A stretch of 64,000 nucleotides of DNA from Amycolatopsis iheyensis (GTDB lineage Bacteria; Actinomycetota; Actinomycetes; Mycobacteriales; Pseudonocardiaceae): NCBI RefSeq assembly GCF_024703995.1, contig NZ_JAMXQV010000011.1, positions 186,001 through 250,000 of the forward strand, written 5' to 3'. Positions 23,838 to 31,090 of the stretch are shown here, in pieces (within the stretch, counting starts at the first letter, position 1; each line of letters starts with the position of its first letter). The notes under the pieces were generated by a model that made no database searches, was not told where the DNA came from, and was given only the letters and a program-made list of their open reading frames with translations. The position numbers and the translations under genes are program-made.

Positions 23838-24966
23838 GCCGGGCGGCCTGCCGGGTCAGGTAGTCGGACTCGGCGAGGTTGGCGGCTTGGCCCGCGGCCT
23901 CGACGTAGAGCCGCTCCGCCGTCGTCAGGTCGCCGTCGCGCTCGTGGAAGTAGGCCGCCACCGCGGTGTGGCGGGGCAGCGAGCCGTCCAGCTGCGCCAG
24001 GGCCGCCAGCCCGGCGCGCGGCCCGTCGGCCTCCCCGACGGCGACCGCGCGGTTCAGCCGCACGACCGGGCTGCCGGTCAGCGCCACCAGCTCTTCGTAC
24101 CACTCGACGATCTGCACCCAGTCGGTCTCCTCGGCGGTGGGCGCGTCGGCGTGCAGCGCCGCGATGGCCGCCTGGGCCTGGAACTCCCCCAGCCGATCGC
24201 GGGCGAGCGCCGCCTGGAGAATCTCGACGCCCTCCTCGATCGCCTTCGTGTCCCACCGCTGCCGGTCCTGCTCGGCGAGCGGCACCAGGCTGCCGTCGGC
24301 CGCGGTCCGCGACGCCCGCCGCGCGTGGTGCAGCAGCATCAGCGCGAGCAGCCCGGCGATCTCGGGGTGGTCGCTCGCCGCCGCGAGCTGCCGGGTGAGC
24401 CGGATGGCCTCGGCCGCGAGGTCGACGTCACCCGAGTAGCCCTCGTTGAACACGAGGTAGAGCACGCGCAGCACGGTCGTGACGTCGCCGAGCTGCTCGA
24501 ACCGCACCCCGGCGATCGTGCGCTTGGCGCGGCTGATGCGTTGCGCCATGGTCGCTTCCGGCACCAGGTAGGCGTGCGCGATCTGCCGGGTGGTCAGCCC
24601 GCCGACGGCCCGCAGGGTGAGCGCGACCGCGGCCGACGGCTTGAGCGACGGGTGCGCGCACAGGAAGTACAGCTGGAGCGTGTCGTCCACGCCGGAGACC
24701 GGTGCCGGCTCTTCGTCGACGACTTCCTCGCGCCGGCGGCGGGCCGTCTCGGCCCTGGTCGTGTCGAGGAACCGCCGCCAGGACACGGTGACCAGCCAGC
24801 CCTTGGGGTCGCGCGGCGGGTCGGCCGGCCAGGTGCGGACGGCCTCGACCAGCGCGTCCTGCACGGCGTCCTCGGCCGCCGCGAAATCGGCGCCACGGCG
24901 GACGAGGATGCCGAGCACGCTCGGGGTGAGGCTGCGCAGCAGAGCCTCGTCCAGGCGGGCAGTCAC
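23818..24966 (-). CDS. ECF sigma factor, ECF42 group (DUF6596/TPR extension)
   Basis: 382-residue RNA polymerase sigma factor. Region 2: 'FAAAEDAVQDALVEAVRTWPADPPRDPKGWLVTVSWRRFLD'; region 4: 'LRAVGGLTTRQIAHAYLVPEATMAQRISRAKRTI'. The long C-terminal extension (about 175-382) has TPR-like repeats and the conserved 'RDGDLTTAERLYVEAAGQAAN'. This layout and coupling to a YCII/DGPF protein define ECF42-type factors, which lack a classical anti-sigma factor. The GTG start overlaps the YCII stop (GTGA). The gene ends a four-gene operon (PPOX, VOC, YCII, sigma). Confidence 0.92.
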   Translation of the reverse strand: MTARLDEALLRSLTPSVLGILVRRGADFAAAEDAVQDALVEAVRTWPADPPRDPKGWLVTVSWRRFLDTTRAETARRRREEVVDEEPAPVSGVDDTLQLYFLCAHPSLKPSAAVALTLRAVGGLTTRQIAHAYLVPEATMAQRISRAKRTIAGVRFEQLGDVTTVLRVLYLVFNEGYSGDVDLAAEAIRLTRQLAAASDHPEIAGLLALMLLHHARRASRTAADGSLVPLAEQDRQRWDTKAIEEGVEILQAALARDRLGEFQAQAAIAALHADAPTAEETDWVQIVEWYEELVALTGSPVVRLNRAVAVGEADGPRAGLAALAQLDGSLPRHTAVAAYFHERDGDLTTAERLYVEAAGQAANLAESDYLTRQAARLNARLR

Positions 24967-25370
24967 TCGGTGATGGTGGGCATCGGACCCCAGAAGGGGC
25001 GCAGCTCCAGCCATTCCTGCACCGGCTTCCCCCCGAACCCGGGCGCGGCGGACAGCTCCGCGGCCAGCTCGAGGGCGCGCTCGTAGCTGTCGACGTCGAT
25101 CACCGTCCAGCCGGCGATGAGGTCCTTGGTCTCGGCGAAGGGACCGTCGGTGACCGGCGGGCGGCCCTCGCCGTCGCTGCGGACGTACGTGCCGGTCTGG
25201 GCGAGCGCCTGGTGTTCGACGAACTCGCCGGTCTCCCGCAGCCGCGTCGCGAAGTCCTGCATGTACTGGACGTGCGCGGAGATCTCTTCGGGCGTCCACT
25301 TCTCCATCGGGACGTCGTTGACCGCCGCCGGACCGCCTCGGTAGTGCTTGAGCAGCAAGTACTTGGCCAT
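24963..25370 (-). CDS. YCII-related (DGPF-type) protein
   Basis: 135-residue YCII-related protein: 'KYLLLKHYRGGP', 'VQYMQDFATRLRETGEFVEHQAL', the family signature 'VTDGPFAETKDLIAGWTVIDVDSYERALELAAEL', and a C-terminal 'VQEWLELRPFWG'. DGPF proteins are the conserved partners of ECF42-group sigma factors and may act in their signal path, although their biochemical role is unclear. Coupled by 4 nt to the sigma gene downstream; VOC gene 13 nt upstream. Confidence 0.92.
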   Translation of the reverse strand: MAKYLLLKHYRGGPAAVNDVPMEKWTPEEISAHVQYMQDFATRLRETGEFVEHQALAQTGTYVRSDGEGRPPVTDGPFAETKDLIAGWTVIDVDSYERALELAAELSAAPGFGGKPVQEWLELRPFWGPMPTITE

Positions 25371-25383
25371 TTCGATGCCCCTC

Positions 25384-25821
25384 TCAGCCGAGCTTCTCGG
25401 CCAGCGCGACGATGATCCCCTCGGGACCGCGGACGTAACACATCAGGAAGCTGTCGTCGATCCTCGTCAGCTCGCCGACGAGCTCGGCGCCGTGGTTCCG
25501 GAGCCGGGCCAGAACGTCCTCGACGTCGGGCACGGAGAACAGGATCCGCCGGATGCCGTGGGTGTTCGCGGGTGCGTCCGGCTGGTGGCCGACGGCCTTC
25601 GGGGTGCGGAAGGACATCAGCTCGAGCCGGCTCTCGCCGTCCGGCGTCCGCAGCATCGCGACGTCGAGGTCGATCTCGTCGAACCCGGAGATGCGGGCGG
25701 CCCACTGGCCGTCGACGATCATCCGGCCCTCTTCTTCCAGGCCGAGTTCGAGGAAGAAAGCCACCGTCGCGTCGAGGTCCTCGACCACGATGCCGACGTT
25801 TTCCATGCGCATGCTCGTCAC
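25384..25821 (-). CDS. VOC-family (glyoxalase-fold) protein
   Basis: 145-residue vicinal-oxygen-chelate protein with paired beta-alpha-beta-beta-beta modules: 'MENVGIVVEDLDATVAFFLELGLEEEGRM' and 'IRRILFSVPDVEDVLARLRNHGAELVGEL', ending 'VRGPEGIIVALAEKLG' (the metal Glu-like position). Substrate unknown; possible glyoxalase, dioxygenase or resistance role. GTG start overlaps the PPOX gene stop (GTGA); ATG codons 9 and 15 nt later are alternatives. Confidence 0.88.
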   Translation of the reverse strand: MTSMRMENVGIVVEDLDATVAFFLELGLEEEGRMIVDGQWAARISGFDEIDLDVAMLRTPDGESRLELMSFRTPKAVGHQPDAPANTHGIRRILFSVPDVEDVLARLRNHGAELVGELTRIDDSFLMCYVRGPEGIIVALAEKLG

Positions 25822-26321
25822 GCGCCCAGGCTAGCGGCGGCGGCCTGCTGTTCGATCAGCTCCGCGACGTTGCCGGGCAACGTGGTCTCGAAGTCGGTCA
25901 GCTTGACCCAGGTCGGCTTCAGCACGATCCGGACCATGCCGTCGTAGAGGGCACGCACGTTGGCCTCCCACTCGACCCGCTGCTCCGGCGTCATCTGGTA
26001 GGTGCCGTTCATCTGGAGGTACTCGTGCGGGATGCCGTCGACGACGTCGAGCTCGGCCTCGCCGCGCAGCGTCAGGATCTTCGGCGGGTGCACCTCGGTG
26101 TCGATCGTCAGCGCGACCGCCGGGCTGCGGCGCAGCATCTCCAGCTTCCGCGCGTTCTTCGAGGTGCACATGACGATCTCGGCGCCGTTCCAGTAGATGC
26201 CGATCGGGATCACCCGCGGGGTGCCGTCAAGGGCGGTGAACGCCAGCCGGCCGAGGTCACGCGCCAGCAGCTCCTGGCTGTACTTGTGGTTCAGGATCTC
26301 GTCGATCTTGTCCTGCTGCAT
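25818..26321 (-). CDS. Pyridoxamine-5-phosphate-oxidase-like flavoprotein
   Basis: 167-residue split-barrel FMN- or F420-binding protein: 'QELLARDLGRLAFTALDGTPRVIPIGIYWNGAEIVMCTSKNARKLEMLRRSPAVALTID', where the Lys/Arg-rich end of the second strand contacts flavin phosphate. The C-terminal region (about 95-167) lacks the PdxH Arg-Trp signature, so it is a PPOX-like reductase rather than PdxH. First gene of the operon ending in the ECF42 sigma gene; the 84 bp upstream presumably hold the promoter. Confidence 0.87.
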   Translation of the reverse strand: MQQDKIDEILNHKYSQELLARDLGRLAFTALDGTPRVIPIGIYWNGAEIVMCTSKNARKLEMLRRSPAVALTIDTEVHPPKILTLRGEAELDVVDGIPHEYLQMNGTYQMTPEQRVEWEANVRALYDGMVRIVLKPTWVKLTDFETTLPGNVAELIEQQAAAASLGA

Positions 26322-26405
26322 CGGTCTCTCCCTTGTGCCGGTCGGAATGACACAGCGGGGACGCAGCCGTTGACGGCTTCTCGACAGCTTCGAATGTGAC
26401 CTGCG

Positions 26406-27809
26406 TCACTTCAATCGAGAGATCAGTCTGGTGACTTCGGGACCGAGCGGCCGGTCTTCTTCGACGGGCGGCACCACCGCCCGGACCCACGCGTAGTCCA
26501 GGGCGCCGCGGTCGCCGGCCAGGTGCCGCGCCTGGGACGCCGTGACCAGCTCGCACGCCGTGATCGCGAAGAGGTGCTTCGCCGCTTCGCGCAGCTGCTC
26601 CCCCGCCGCCCACGCGAACGCCTGGACGTCTTCCTGGCCCGCGGAGGTGTCGATCGAACCGAGCGTCGCGGGCGTGGCGAGCCGGCGCAGGGCGTGCAGC
26701 TCGCCAACCGCCCGCTTGTGCAGCGGGACCAGCCCGGCGCGCGGGCCGGGATCCGTCGTGAGCTGGGCTGGGAGCCCGCTGAAGCGCTCGTCGAGCAGCC
26801 GGTGCTGGCGCTGGACGGAAATCTCGCCGAGGTGGACCAGCGCCGCCGTCACCGCGTCCATCCGCAGGCCGAGGTCGATCGCGTGGTACGCCGTGCCCGG
26901 GACGAAGTCGCCGTCGACGAACGACGGCGAGTCGCCGGGCATCGTCTGCCAGCGCCGCCGGGCCTCGTCCAGTTCCCCGGTGACGCGGGCCGCGTGGGCC
27001 AGCGCCCGCGGCGCGACCCGGACCGAGAGCGGCGCCTGCACGACTCCGTCGCGCACCGGACCCGCGCCGACCAGGTCGTTCAGGCGCTGCAACGTGGTTC
27101 GCAGGTGGTCGTCGCCACCCGCCATCACCGGGTCGAACACCGCTCGGGGCGCGCCGAGGACGTCGATGGCCATGGCCTCGGTGAGCGTCTGCAGCTCGAC
27201 GAGCCGCCGGGCTTCCGCGAACCCGCGCTGCGCGTGCGTCACGGCCAGCGGAGAACCCTGAAGCAGCGAAGCACCTTCTTTGGGCCCGAGGACGTACGGG
27301 TCGACGCCGCGCTTCGCGAGCGCGTCGGCGGCCGGGATCTCGACGCCGTCCTCGAGGACCGTGCCGATGCCGAGGAAGGTCTGGAACGCGTGCGCCAGCG
27401 GGATGATCTCGCCCGAGCTGCCGAGGCCGGACCGCGGGACGGCCGGGGTGAAGCCGTCGTTGATCCGGTCGACCAGGAAGCCCACCAGCTCCGGGCTGAC
27501 GCCGGACCACGGCTGCAGGAAGTCGCGCAGCCGCACGACGAGCAGCGCGCGGACGTCCTCGGGCGGCAGCCACGGCGGGCCGCCGACCGCGCGGCCGATC
27601 AGCAGGTTGCGCTGGTGCTCGGCCTGCTGCCGCGTGTCGAGGGCGATCCCGGCCAGCCGGCCCATGCCGGTGTTGACGCCGTAGACCGGCTTCTCGCGCT
27701 TTTCGAGCGCCGTCAAGAGCGCTTGGCGGCGCTCCCGCAGGGCTGTGACCAGCGCTTTGGCCAGAACCAACCGTTCACCGTCGGCGAACTCGCTTCCGGT
27801 GACGATCAT
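26406..27809 (-). CDS. Aromatic amino acid ammonia-lyase/aminomutase-like (MIO family)
   Basis: 467-residue HAL/PAL/TAL-superfamily enzyme. 'KPVYGVNTGMGRLAG' carries the catalytic Tyr43. The MIO-forming triad is Ser131-Ser132-Gly133 in 'GLGSSGEIIPLAH', where family members usually have Ala-Ser-Gly. 'MPGDSPSFVDGDFVPGTAYHA' and 'QEDVQAFAWAAGEQL' match the later active-site regions (usual SxQE is 'SAGQEDVQ'). It is shorter than HutH and lacks other hut genes, so it is not assigned as histidase. ATG 27809 overlaps the preceding cyclodeaminase-like gene (ATGA). Last gene of a YbaK / OCD-like / lyase operon. Confidence 0.85.
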   Translation of the reverse strand: MIVTGSEFADGERLVLAKALVTALRERRQALLTALEKREKPVYGVNTGMGRLAGIALDTRQQAEHQRNLLIGRAVGGPPWLPPEDVRALLVVRLRDFLQPWSGVSPELVGFLVDRINDGFTPAVPRSGLGSSGEIIPLAHAFQTFLGIGTVLEDGVEIPAADALAKRGVDPYVLGPKEGASLLQGSPLAVTHAQRGFAEARRLVELQTLTEAMAIDVLGAPRAVFDPVMAGGDDHLRTTLQRLNDLVGAGPVRDGVVQAPLSVRVAPRALAHAARVTGELDEARRRWQTMPGDSPSFVDGDFVPGTAYHAIDLGLRMDAVTAALVHLGEISVQRQHRLLDERFSGLPAQLTTDPGPRAGLVPLHKRAVGELHALRRLATPATLGSIDTSAGQEDVQAFAWAAGEQLREAAKHLFAITACELVTASQARHLAGDRGALDYAWVRAVVPPVEEDRPLGPEVTRLISRLK

Positions 27810-28813
27810 CGGTACGGCAGCATGGTGCCGACGCCGGAAGCCTCGGCACGGGCGAGGATCATGTCCGCCACCGCCAAGTCCGTTGTGGACAGTCCGCGGT
27901 GCCAGAACAGGATCCGTTCGGCGTCGTGCTCGCGGCCCGGCTTCTTCCCGGCCACGACGTCGCCGATCTCGGCGTGGACCCCGTCCGCGGTGAGCAGGCC
28001 GGCGTTGAGCTGCGGGCGCAGGGCGCCGAACCGCGGGTTGCCGGACTGCGATTCGCGCCAGTCGTCGACCACGACCTTGTCGATGTCGTCGAGCAGCGTG
28101 AGCTCCAGCGCGCTGATCGTGCCGTAGGGCACCAGGAAGGTGCCCGGCCGGAGGAACTCGCGGCGCACCAGCGCTTCGGGTTCGGTCAGCCGGGAGGCCT
28201 CCACCTGGATGTCCGCGCCGTCCAGGGTCTCCTCGGCCGTGGCGCAGACGCGGACGTCCTTGCCGAGCCGTTCCGACAGCCGGCGGCCGAAGTCTTCGCG
28301 GGACTCCGGGCGCTTGCTGGTCACGCGGATCTCGGCGAAGTCGAACAGCGAGTCCAGCAGCACGACGTTCCACCAGGCGGTGCCGCGGGCGCCGATGTGG
28401 CCGAGCACCCGGGAGTCCGGGCGGGCCAGGTGCTTCGCGCCGACGGCGGTCATCGCGCCGGTGCGGGCCTCGGTGATCATCGTGCCGTCGACGATCGCCC
28501 GCGGCATGCCCGTGTCCGGGTCCAGCAGCAGGATCAACGCCATTTCCGAAGGGAGGCCCCGTTCGAAGTTCCCCACGAAGTCACCGACGACCTTCACACC
28601 ACTGACCTGCTTCGAGGAAAGGTGGCCGCGAAGGATGTTGAAGTGGCCCTTGCCGCCGTTGTCCGGCACGAGGTGCGTCCGCGGCTCGAAGACGACCCGG
28701 CCGTGGCCGTGGTCGGCGAGCACGGCCTCGACCGCGCCGACGATGTCGGCGTCGGTGATGCCGAGCGAGTCGATGTCGGCACCGGTCAGGTACCGGAGCC
28801 AGACCGAGGTCAC
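27806..28813 (-). CDS. Ornithine cyclodeaminase / mu-crystallin family protein
   Basis: 335-residue member of the OCD/mu-crystallin/alanine dehydrogenase-like family. Seen: 'GGKGHFNILRGHLSSKQVSGVKVVGDF', 'MALILLLDPDTGMPRAIVDGTMITEARTGAMTAVGAKHLARPDSRVLGHIGARGTAWWNVVLL' (substrate loop, then the NAD(P) Rossmann turn GHIGARG), and 'VTSKRPESREDFGRRLSE'. Some close relatives carry the label tyramine oxidase subunit B. It probably reduces an imine or oxidatively deaminates an amino acid. Coupled by 4-nt overlaps to YbaK upstream and the lyase downstream. Confidence 0.88.
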   Translation of the reverse strand: MTSVWLRYLTGADIDSLGITDADIVGAVEAVLADHGHGRVVFEPRTHLVPDNGGKGHFNILRGHLSSKQVSGVKVVGDFVGNFERGLPSEMALILLLDPDTGMPRAIVDGTMITEARTGAMTAVGAKHLARPDSRVLGHIGARGTAWWNVVLLDSLFDFAEIRVTSKRPESREDFGRRLSERLGKDVRVCATAEETLDGADIQVEASRLTEPEALVRREFLRPGTFLVPYGTISALELTLLDDIDKVVVDDWRESQSGNPRFGALRPQLNAGLLTADGVHAEIGDVVAGKKPGREHDAERILFWHRGLSTTDLAVADMILARAEASGVGTMLPYR

Positions 28814-29352
28814 TTGGCGAGGTCCTCGATGACCTCGGCGCCGGGCAGCGCGGCCAGTGCGGCGCCGGAGATGAGCAGCTTGCTGCCGCGGATCCCGCTG
28901 CCGATCACGAGTTCGGGGGCGTCGGCGACGGCCTTGTCGATGAGGATCGGCCAGTCGGCGGGCAGGCCGACGGGCGTGATGCCGCCGTACTCCATCCCGG
29001 TCAGTGAGACGGCTTCGTCCATCGGCGCGAACGACGCCTTGCGGACGTCGAGGCGGCGCTTGATGACGCCGTTGACGTCGGCGCGGGTCGTCGCGAGCAC
29101 GAGGGCGGCGGCGAAGCGGACTTCACCGGCGCGCTTGCCGGCGACGACAACGCAGTTCGCGGACGCTTCGAGCGGCGAACCGTAGGTCTCGCAGAAGGCG
29201 GCGGTGTCGGCGAGCGCCGGGTCGATCTCCGTGACGCCGACGGCATCCGGGGCGGCGACGGCGGCGAGCGCCTTGGCGACGGGTTCGGCGAGCAGGTCGG
29301 TGCGGGTGGGGGCGGGAACGACGGTGAGGCTCCCGGCAATCGTCCAGGTCAC
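28810..29352 (-). CDS. YbaK/EbsC-family (aminoacyl-tRNA deacylase-like) protein
   Basis: 180-residue YbaK/ProX-like domain: 'DTAAFCETYGSPLEASANCVVVAGKR' (the conserved ANC), 'AALVLATTRADVNGVIKRRLDVRKASFAPMDEAV' (conserved Lys in the editing site), 'TGMEYGGITPVGLPADWPILIDKAV' and 'VIGSGIRGSKLLI'. Family members remove mischarged amino acids from tRNA. ATG 29352, first in a three-gene overlapping operon. An editing enzyme beside amino-acid lyases could protect against a non-standard amino acid (inference). Confidence 0.9.
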   Translation of the reverse strand: MTWTIAGSLTVVPAPTRTDLLAEPVAKALAAVAAPDAVGVTEIDPALADTAAFCETYGSPLEASANCVVVAGKRAGEVRFAAALVLATTRADVNGVIKRRLDVRKASFAPMDEAVSLTGMEYGGITPVGLPADWPILIDKAVADAPELVIGSGIRGSKLLISGAALAALPGAEVIEDLAK

Positions 29353-29365
29353 GCCAACACCCTAG

Positions 29366-29665
29366 CTACCAGGTGGAGCCGCCGCGCTGCACCTCGATGA
29401 GCTTCGGCCGGACGTCCACGAGGTAGACCATCGAGGCCGCGGCCGCGGGCACCCAGAAGATCAGGCCCGGGCTGTAGGGATCCGGGTAGAAGAGCACCAT
29501 CGCGAGCGTCGCGCCGCCGGTGATCAACATCCAGATGGGCTTGGTCTTCCGATCGGCGGCCGAGTAGGCGTCGGCACGCTGCAGCAGCGCGTGCACGAAG
29601 GCGAAGAGGCCTGCCAGCGCGCTGCCCCAGTGGATGACGGTGAGGATCCAGATGGCGACTAGCAC
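29366..29665 (-). CDS. DUF2516 membrane protein (Rv0476-like)
   Basis: 99-residue integral membrane protein: three hydrophobic segments ('VAIWILTVIHWGSALAGLFAFVHAL', 'PIWMLITGGATLAMVLFY', 'LIFWVPAAAASMVYLVDV') with a basic loop 'DRKTKP' and 'VRPKL'. DUF2516 lies next to hbhA and its XRE gene in mycobacteria, as here. GTG start at 29665. A strong hairpin separates it from hbhA upstream, so it is probably transcribed on its own, perhaps with the following YbaK operon (13 nt gap). Function unknown. Confidence 0.88.
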   Translation of the reverse strand: MLVAIWILTVIHWGSALAGLFAFVHALLQRADAYSAADRKTKPIWMLITGGATLAMVLFYPDPYSPGLIFWVPAAAASMVYLVDVRPKLIEVQRGGSTW

Positions 29666-29696
29666 GACGACAGCTTACGGCAAACCGCCCACACGA

Positions 29697-29735
29697 CCCC
29701 GGCCCCGCCACCGGGGTACGGGGGCGGGGCCGGGG
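29697..29735. terminator. Strong hairpin downstream of hbhA
   Basis: Perfect 13-bp stem CCCCGGCCCCGCC / GGCGGGGCCGGGG, lying 108 bp after the hbhA stop and before the DUF2516 start on the minus strand. GC-only stem without a U-run, as often seen in actinomycete terminators. Confidence 0.75.
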
Positions 29736-29842
29736 TGCGCACGGCGTTGCCGCGGTGCCGGTGAGTGGCGGGCCGGCCACCGTCACGGCCGGATGACCTC
29801 GAAGTTCCGGTCACCGGCCGCTCGGGGAGCCGGCCCGCTTGC

Positions 29843-30529
29843 TCACTTGTCGGTCTTCGGCGCGGCCGGCTTCTTCGCGGCGGCGCTGGTGGTGCTGGTC
29901 GTCGTCCGGCGGGCCGGGGTGGCCGTCTTCGGCGCGGTCTTGTTCGCGACCTTGCGGCTCGCGGAGCGGGTCTCGTGGGCGACGTCGTCACCCAGCTCCT
30001 CGATGGCGTCGGCGGCTTCGCCGGCGACCTCGGTCACCTTGCGGGCGGTCTTCTCGCCGACCGAGCGGGTGCGCTTGGTGAAGGTGCCCAGCACGCCGTC
30101 GACGCGCTCGCGGACCTCGCTGGTGACGCCCTCGACCTGACCCTGCGCGCCGGCCAGGGCCTCCTCGAGCTGCTCGATGGCCTTCTTGACCTGCGGCTGC
30201 GCGGAGAACTTGTCCCACGCCTGCTCGCCCGACTCGGCCAGCTTGTTGTACAGCTTGAGCGCGGCCTCGGTGTACTCGTCGATGACCTTGCGCAGCTCGG
30301 CCGGGTCCAGCTTCTCGCGGAGGCTCTCGACGTCGGTCGGCAGCTCCTGCAGGTTCTTGCGGGCGGTCTCGCTGCCCTTGGTCACGTTCTCGCGGGCCTT
30401 CGCCACGGCGTCGGTGACGGCCTGGCCGGCCAGGTTGCCGGCGCCGAGCGCGGCGAGCAGCGGGGTGCGGACCTGGTCGAGGGCGGTGGTGACGGCCTTC
30501 TTGACGTCTTCGGTCTTGGGCGTGGTCAT
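29843..30529 (-). CDS. hbhA: Heparin-binding haemagglutinin-like protein (HbhA family)
   Basis: 228-residue HbhA-like protein. Residues about 5-30 are an Ala/Val-rich hydrophobic segment ('TTALDQVRTPLLAALGAGNLAGQAV'), 40-165 a long heptad coiled coil ('LREKLDPAELRKVIDEYTEAALKLYNKLAESGEQAWDKF'), and the C-terminal 55 residues are Lys/Ala/Thr-rich ('KTAPKTATPARRTTTSTTSAAAKKPAAPKTDK'-type), the region that binds heparin and is methylated in the mycobacterial protein. In saprophytes a role in lipid-body formation or surface interaction is more likely. ATG 30529 overlaps the XRE gene (ATGA), which matches Rv0474-Rv0475 order. Confidence 0.9.
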   Translation of the reverse strand: MTTPKTEDVKKAVTTALDQVRTPLLAALGAGNLAGQAVTDAVAKARENVTKGSETARKNLQELPTDVESLREKLDPAELRKVIDEYTEAALKLYNKLAESGEQAWDKFSAQPQVKKAIEQLEEALAGAQGQVEGVTSEVRERVDGVLGTFTKRTRSVGEKTARKVTEVAGEAADAIEELGDDVAHETRSASRKVANKTAPKTATPARRTTTSTTSAAAKKPAAPKTDK

Positions 30530-30981
30530 GCTGACTCCTTGGTGTCTGCGGCTGGCTTGGTGTCTGTGGTGGGGGATTCGGCGGCCGGCCGTGCCGCGGC
30601 GTTCTCCCTGCGGAAGGACTCGTAGACGTCGAGCAGGACCTGCTTCTGCCGTTCGGTCAGCTCGGCGTCGGCGCGAATCGCGTCGCCCACCGGACCACCC
30701 GTCGGCAGATCGAGGATCCCGGCCTGCACATACAGCGCTTCCGCCGAAATGCGCAGACCCTTGGCGATCTGCTGCAGGATCTCCGCGCTGGGCTTGCGCA
30801 CCCCGCGCTCGATCTGGCTCAGGTACGGGTTGGACACTCCGGCGAGCTTCGACAGCTGGCGCAACGAAATCTTCGCGGTGTTGCGCTGCTGGCGGATGTA
30901 CTCGCCGATGTCGGAGGCGATGTCCGCGACCTTCTCCATGGGGCTGCCGGATCCTGGCTGCGTCCCACCGGTGTCTGTCAT
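30526..30981 (-). CDS. XRE-family regulator (Rv0474-like)
   Basis: 151-residue HTH protein with the motif 'IRQQRNTAKISLRQLSKLAGVSNPYLSQIERGVRKPSAEILQQIAKGLRISAEALYVQAGIL' at about 30-90, then 'LTERQKQVLLDVYESFRREN' and an Ala/Thr/Pro-rich tail. The mycobacterial Rv0474 homologue is described as a copper-responsive regulator; whether that holds here is unknown. Starts at 30981 and is coupled to hbhA. A perfect 21-bp palindrome (TTGCAAGCA...TGCTTGCAA) sits 50 bp upstream between it and the divergent methyltransferase gene. Confidence 0.92.
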   Translation of the reverse strand: MTDTGGTQPGSGSPMEKVADIASDIGEYIRQQRNTAKISLRQLSKLAGVSNPYLSQIERGVRKPSAEILQQIAKGLRISAEALYVQAGILDLPTGGPVGDAIRADAELTERQKQVLLDVYESFRRENAAARPAAESPTTDTKPAADTKESA

Positions 30982-31030
30982 CCGGTCACCTCCTCGCGAC
31001 CATTCCGACGGTACGCCCGAGTGCTAGCTA

Positions 31031-31051
31031 TTGCAAGCACTCTGCTTGCAA
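31031..31051. promoter_or_regulatory. Perfect TTGCAAGCA palindrome (XRE operator candidate)
   Basis: TTGCAAGCA, three bases, TGCTTGCAA: 9-bp perfect arms in the 109-bp divergent region between the XRE gene (start 30981) and the methyltransferase gene (start 31091). Repressor binding here could control both sides. Confidence 0.8.
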
Positions 31052-31090
31052 CTATCGGGTGTGGTGGTGCTCACCCGCTAAGTTGGTCCC

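Noticed and set aside
26406..27809. Histidine ammonia-lyase (hutH)
   Set aside because: No hutU/hutI/hutG genes and an SSG triad; only the superfamily can be claimed.
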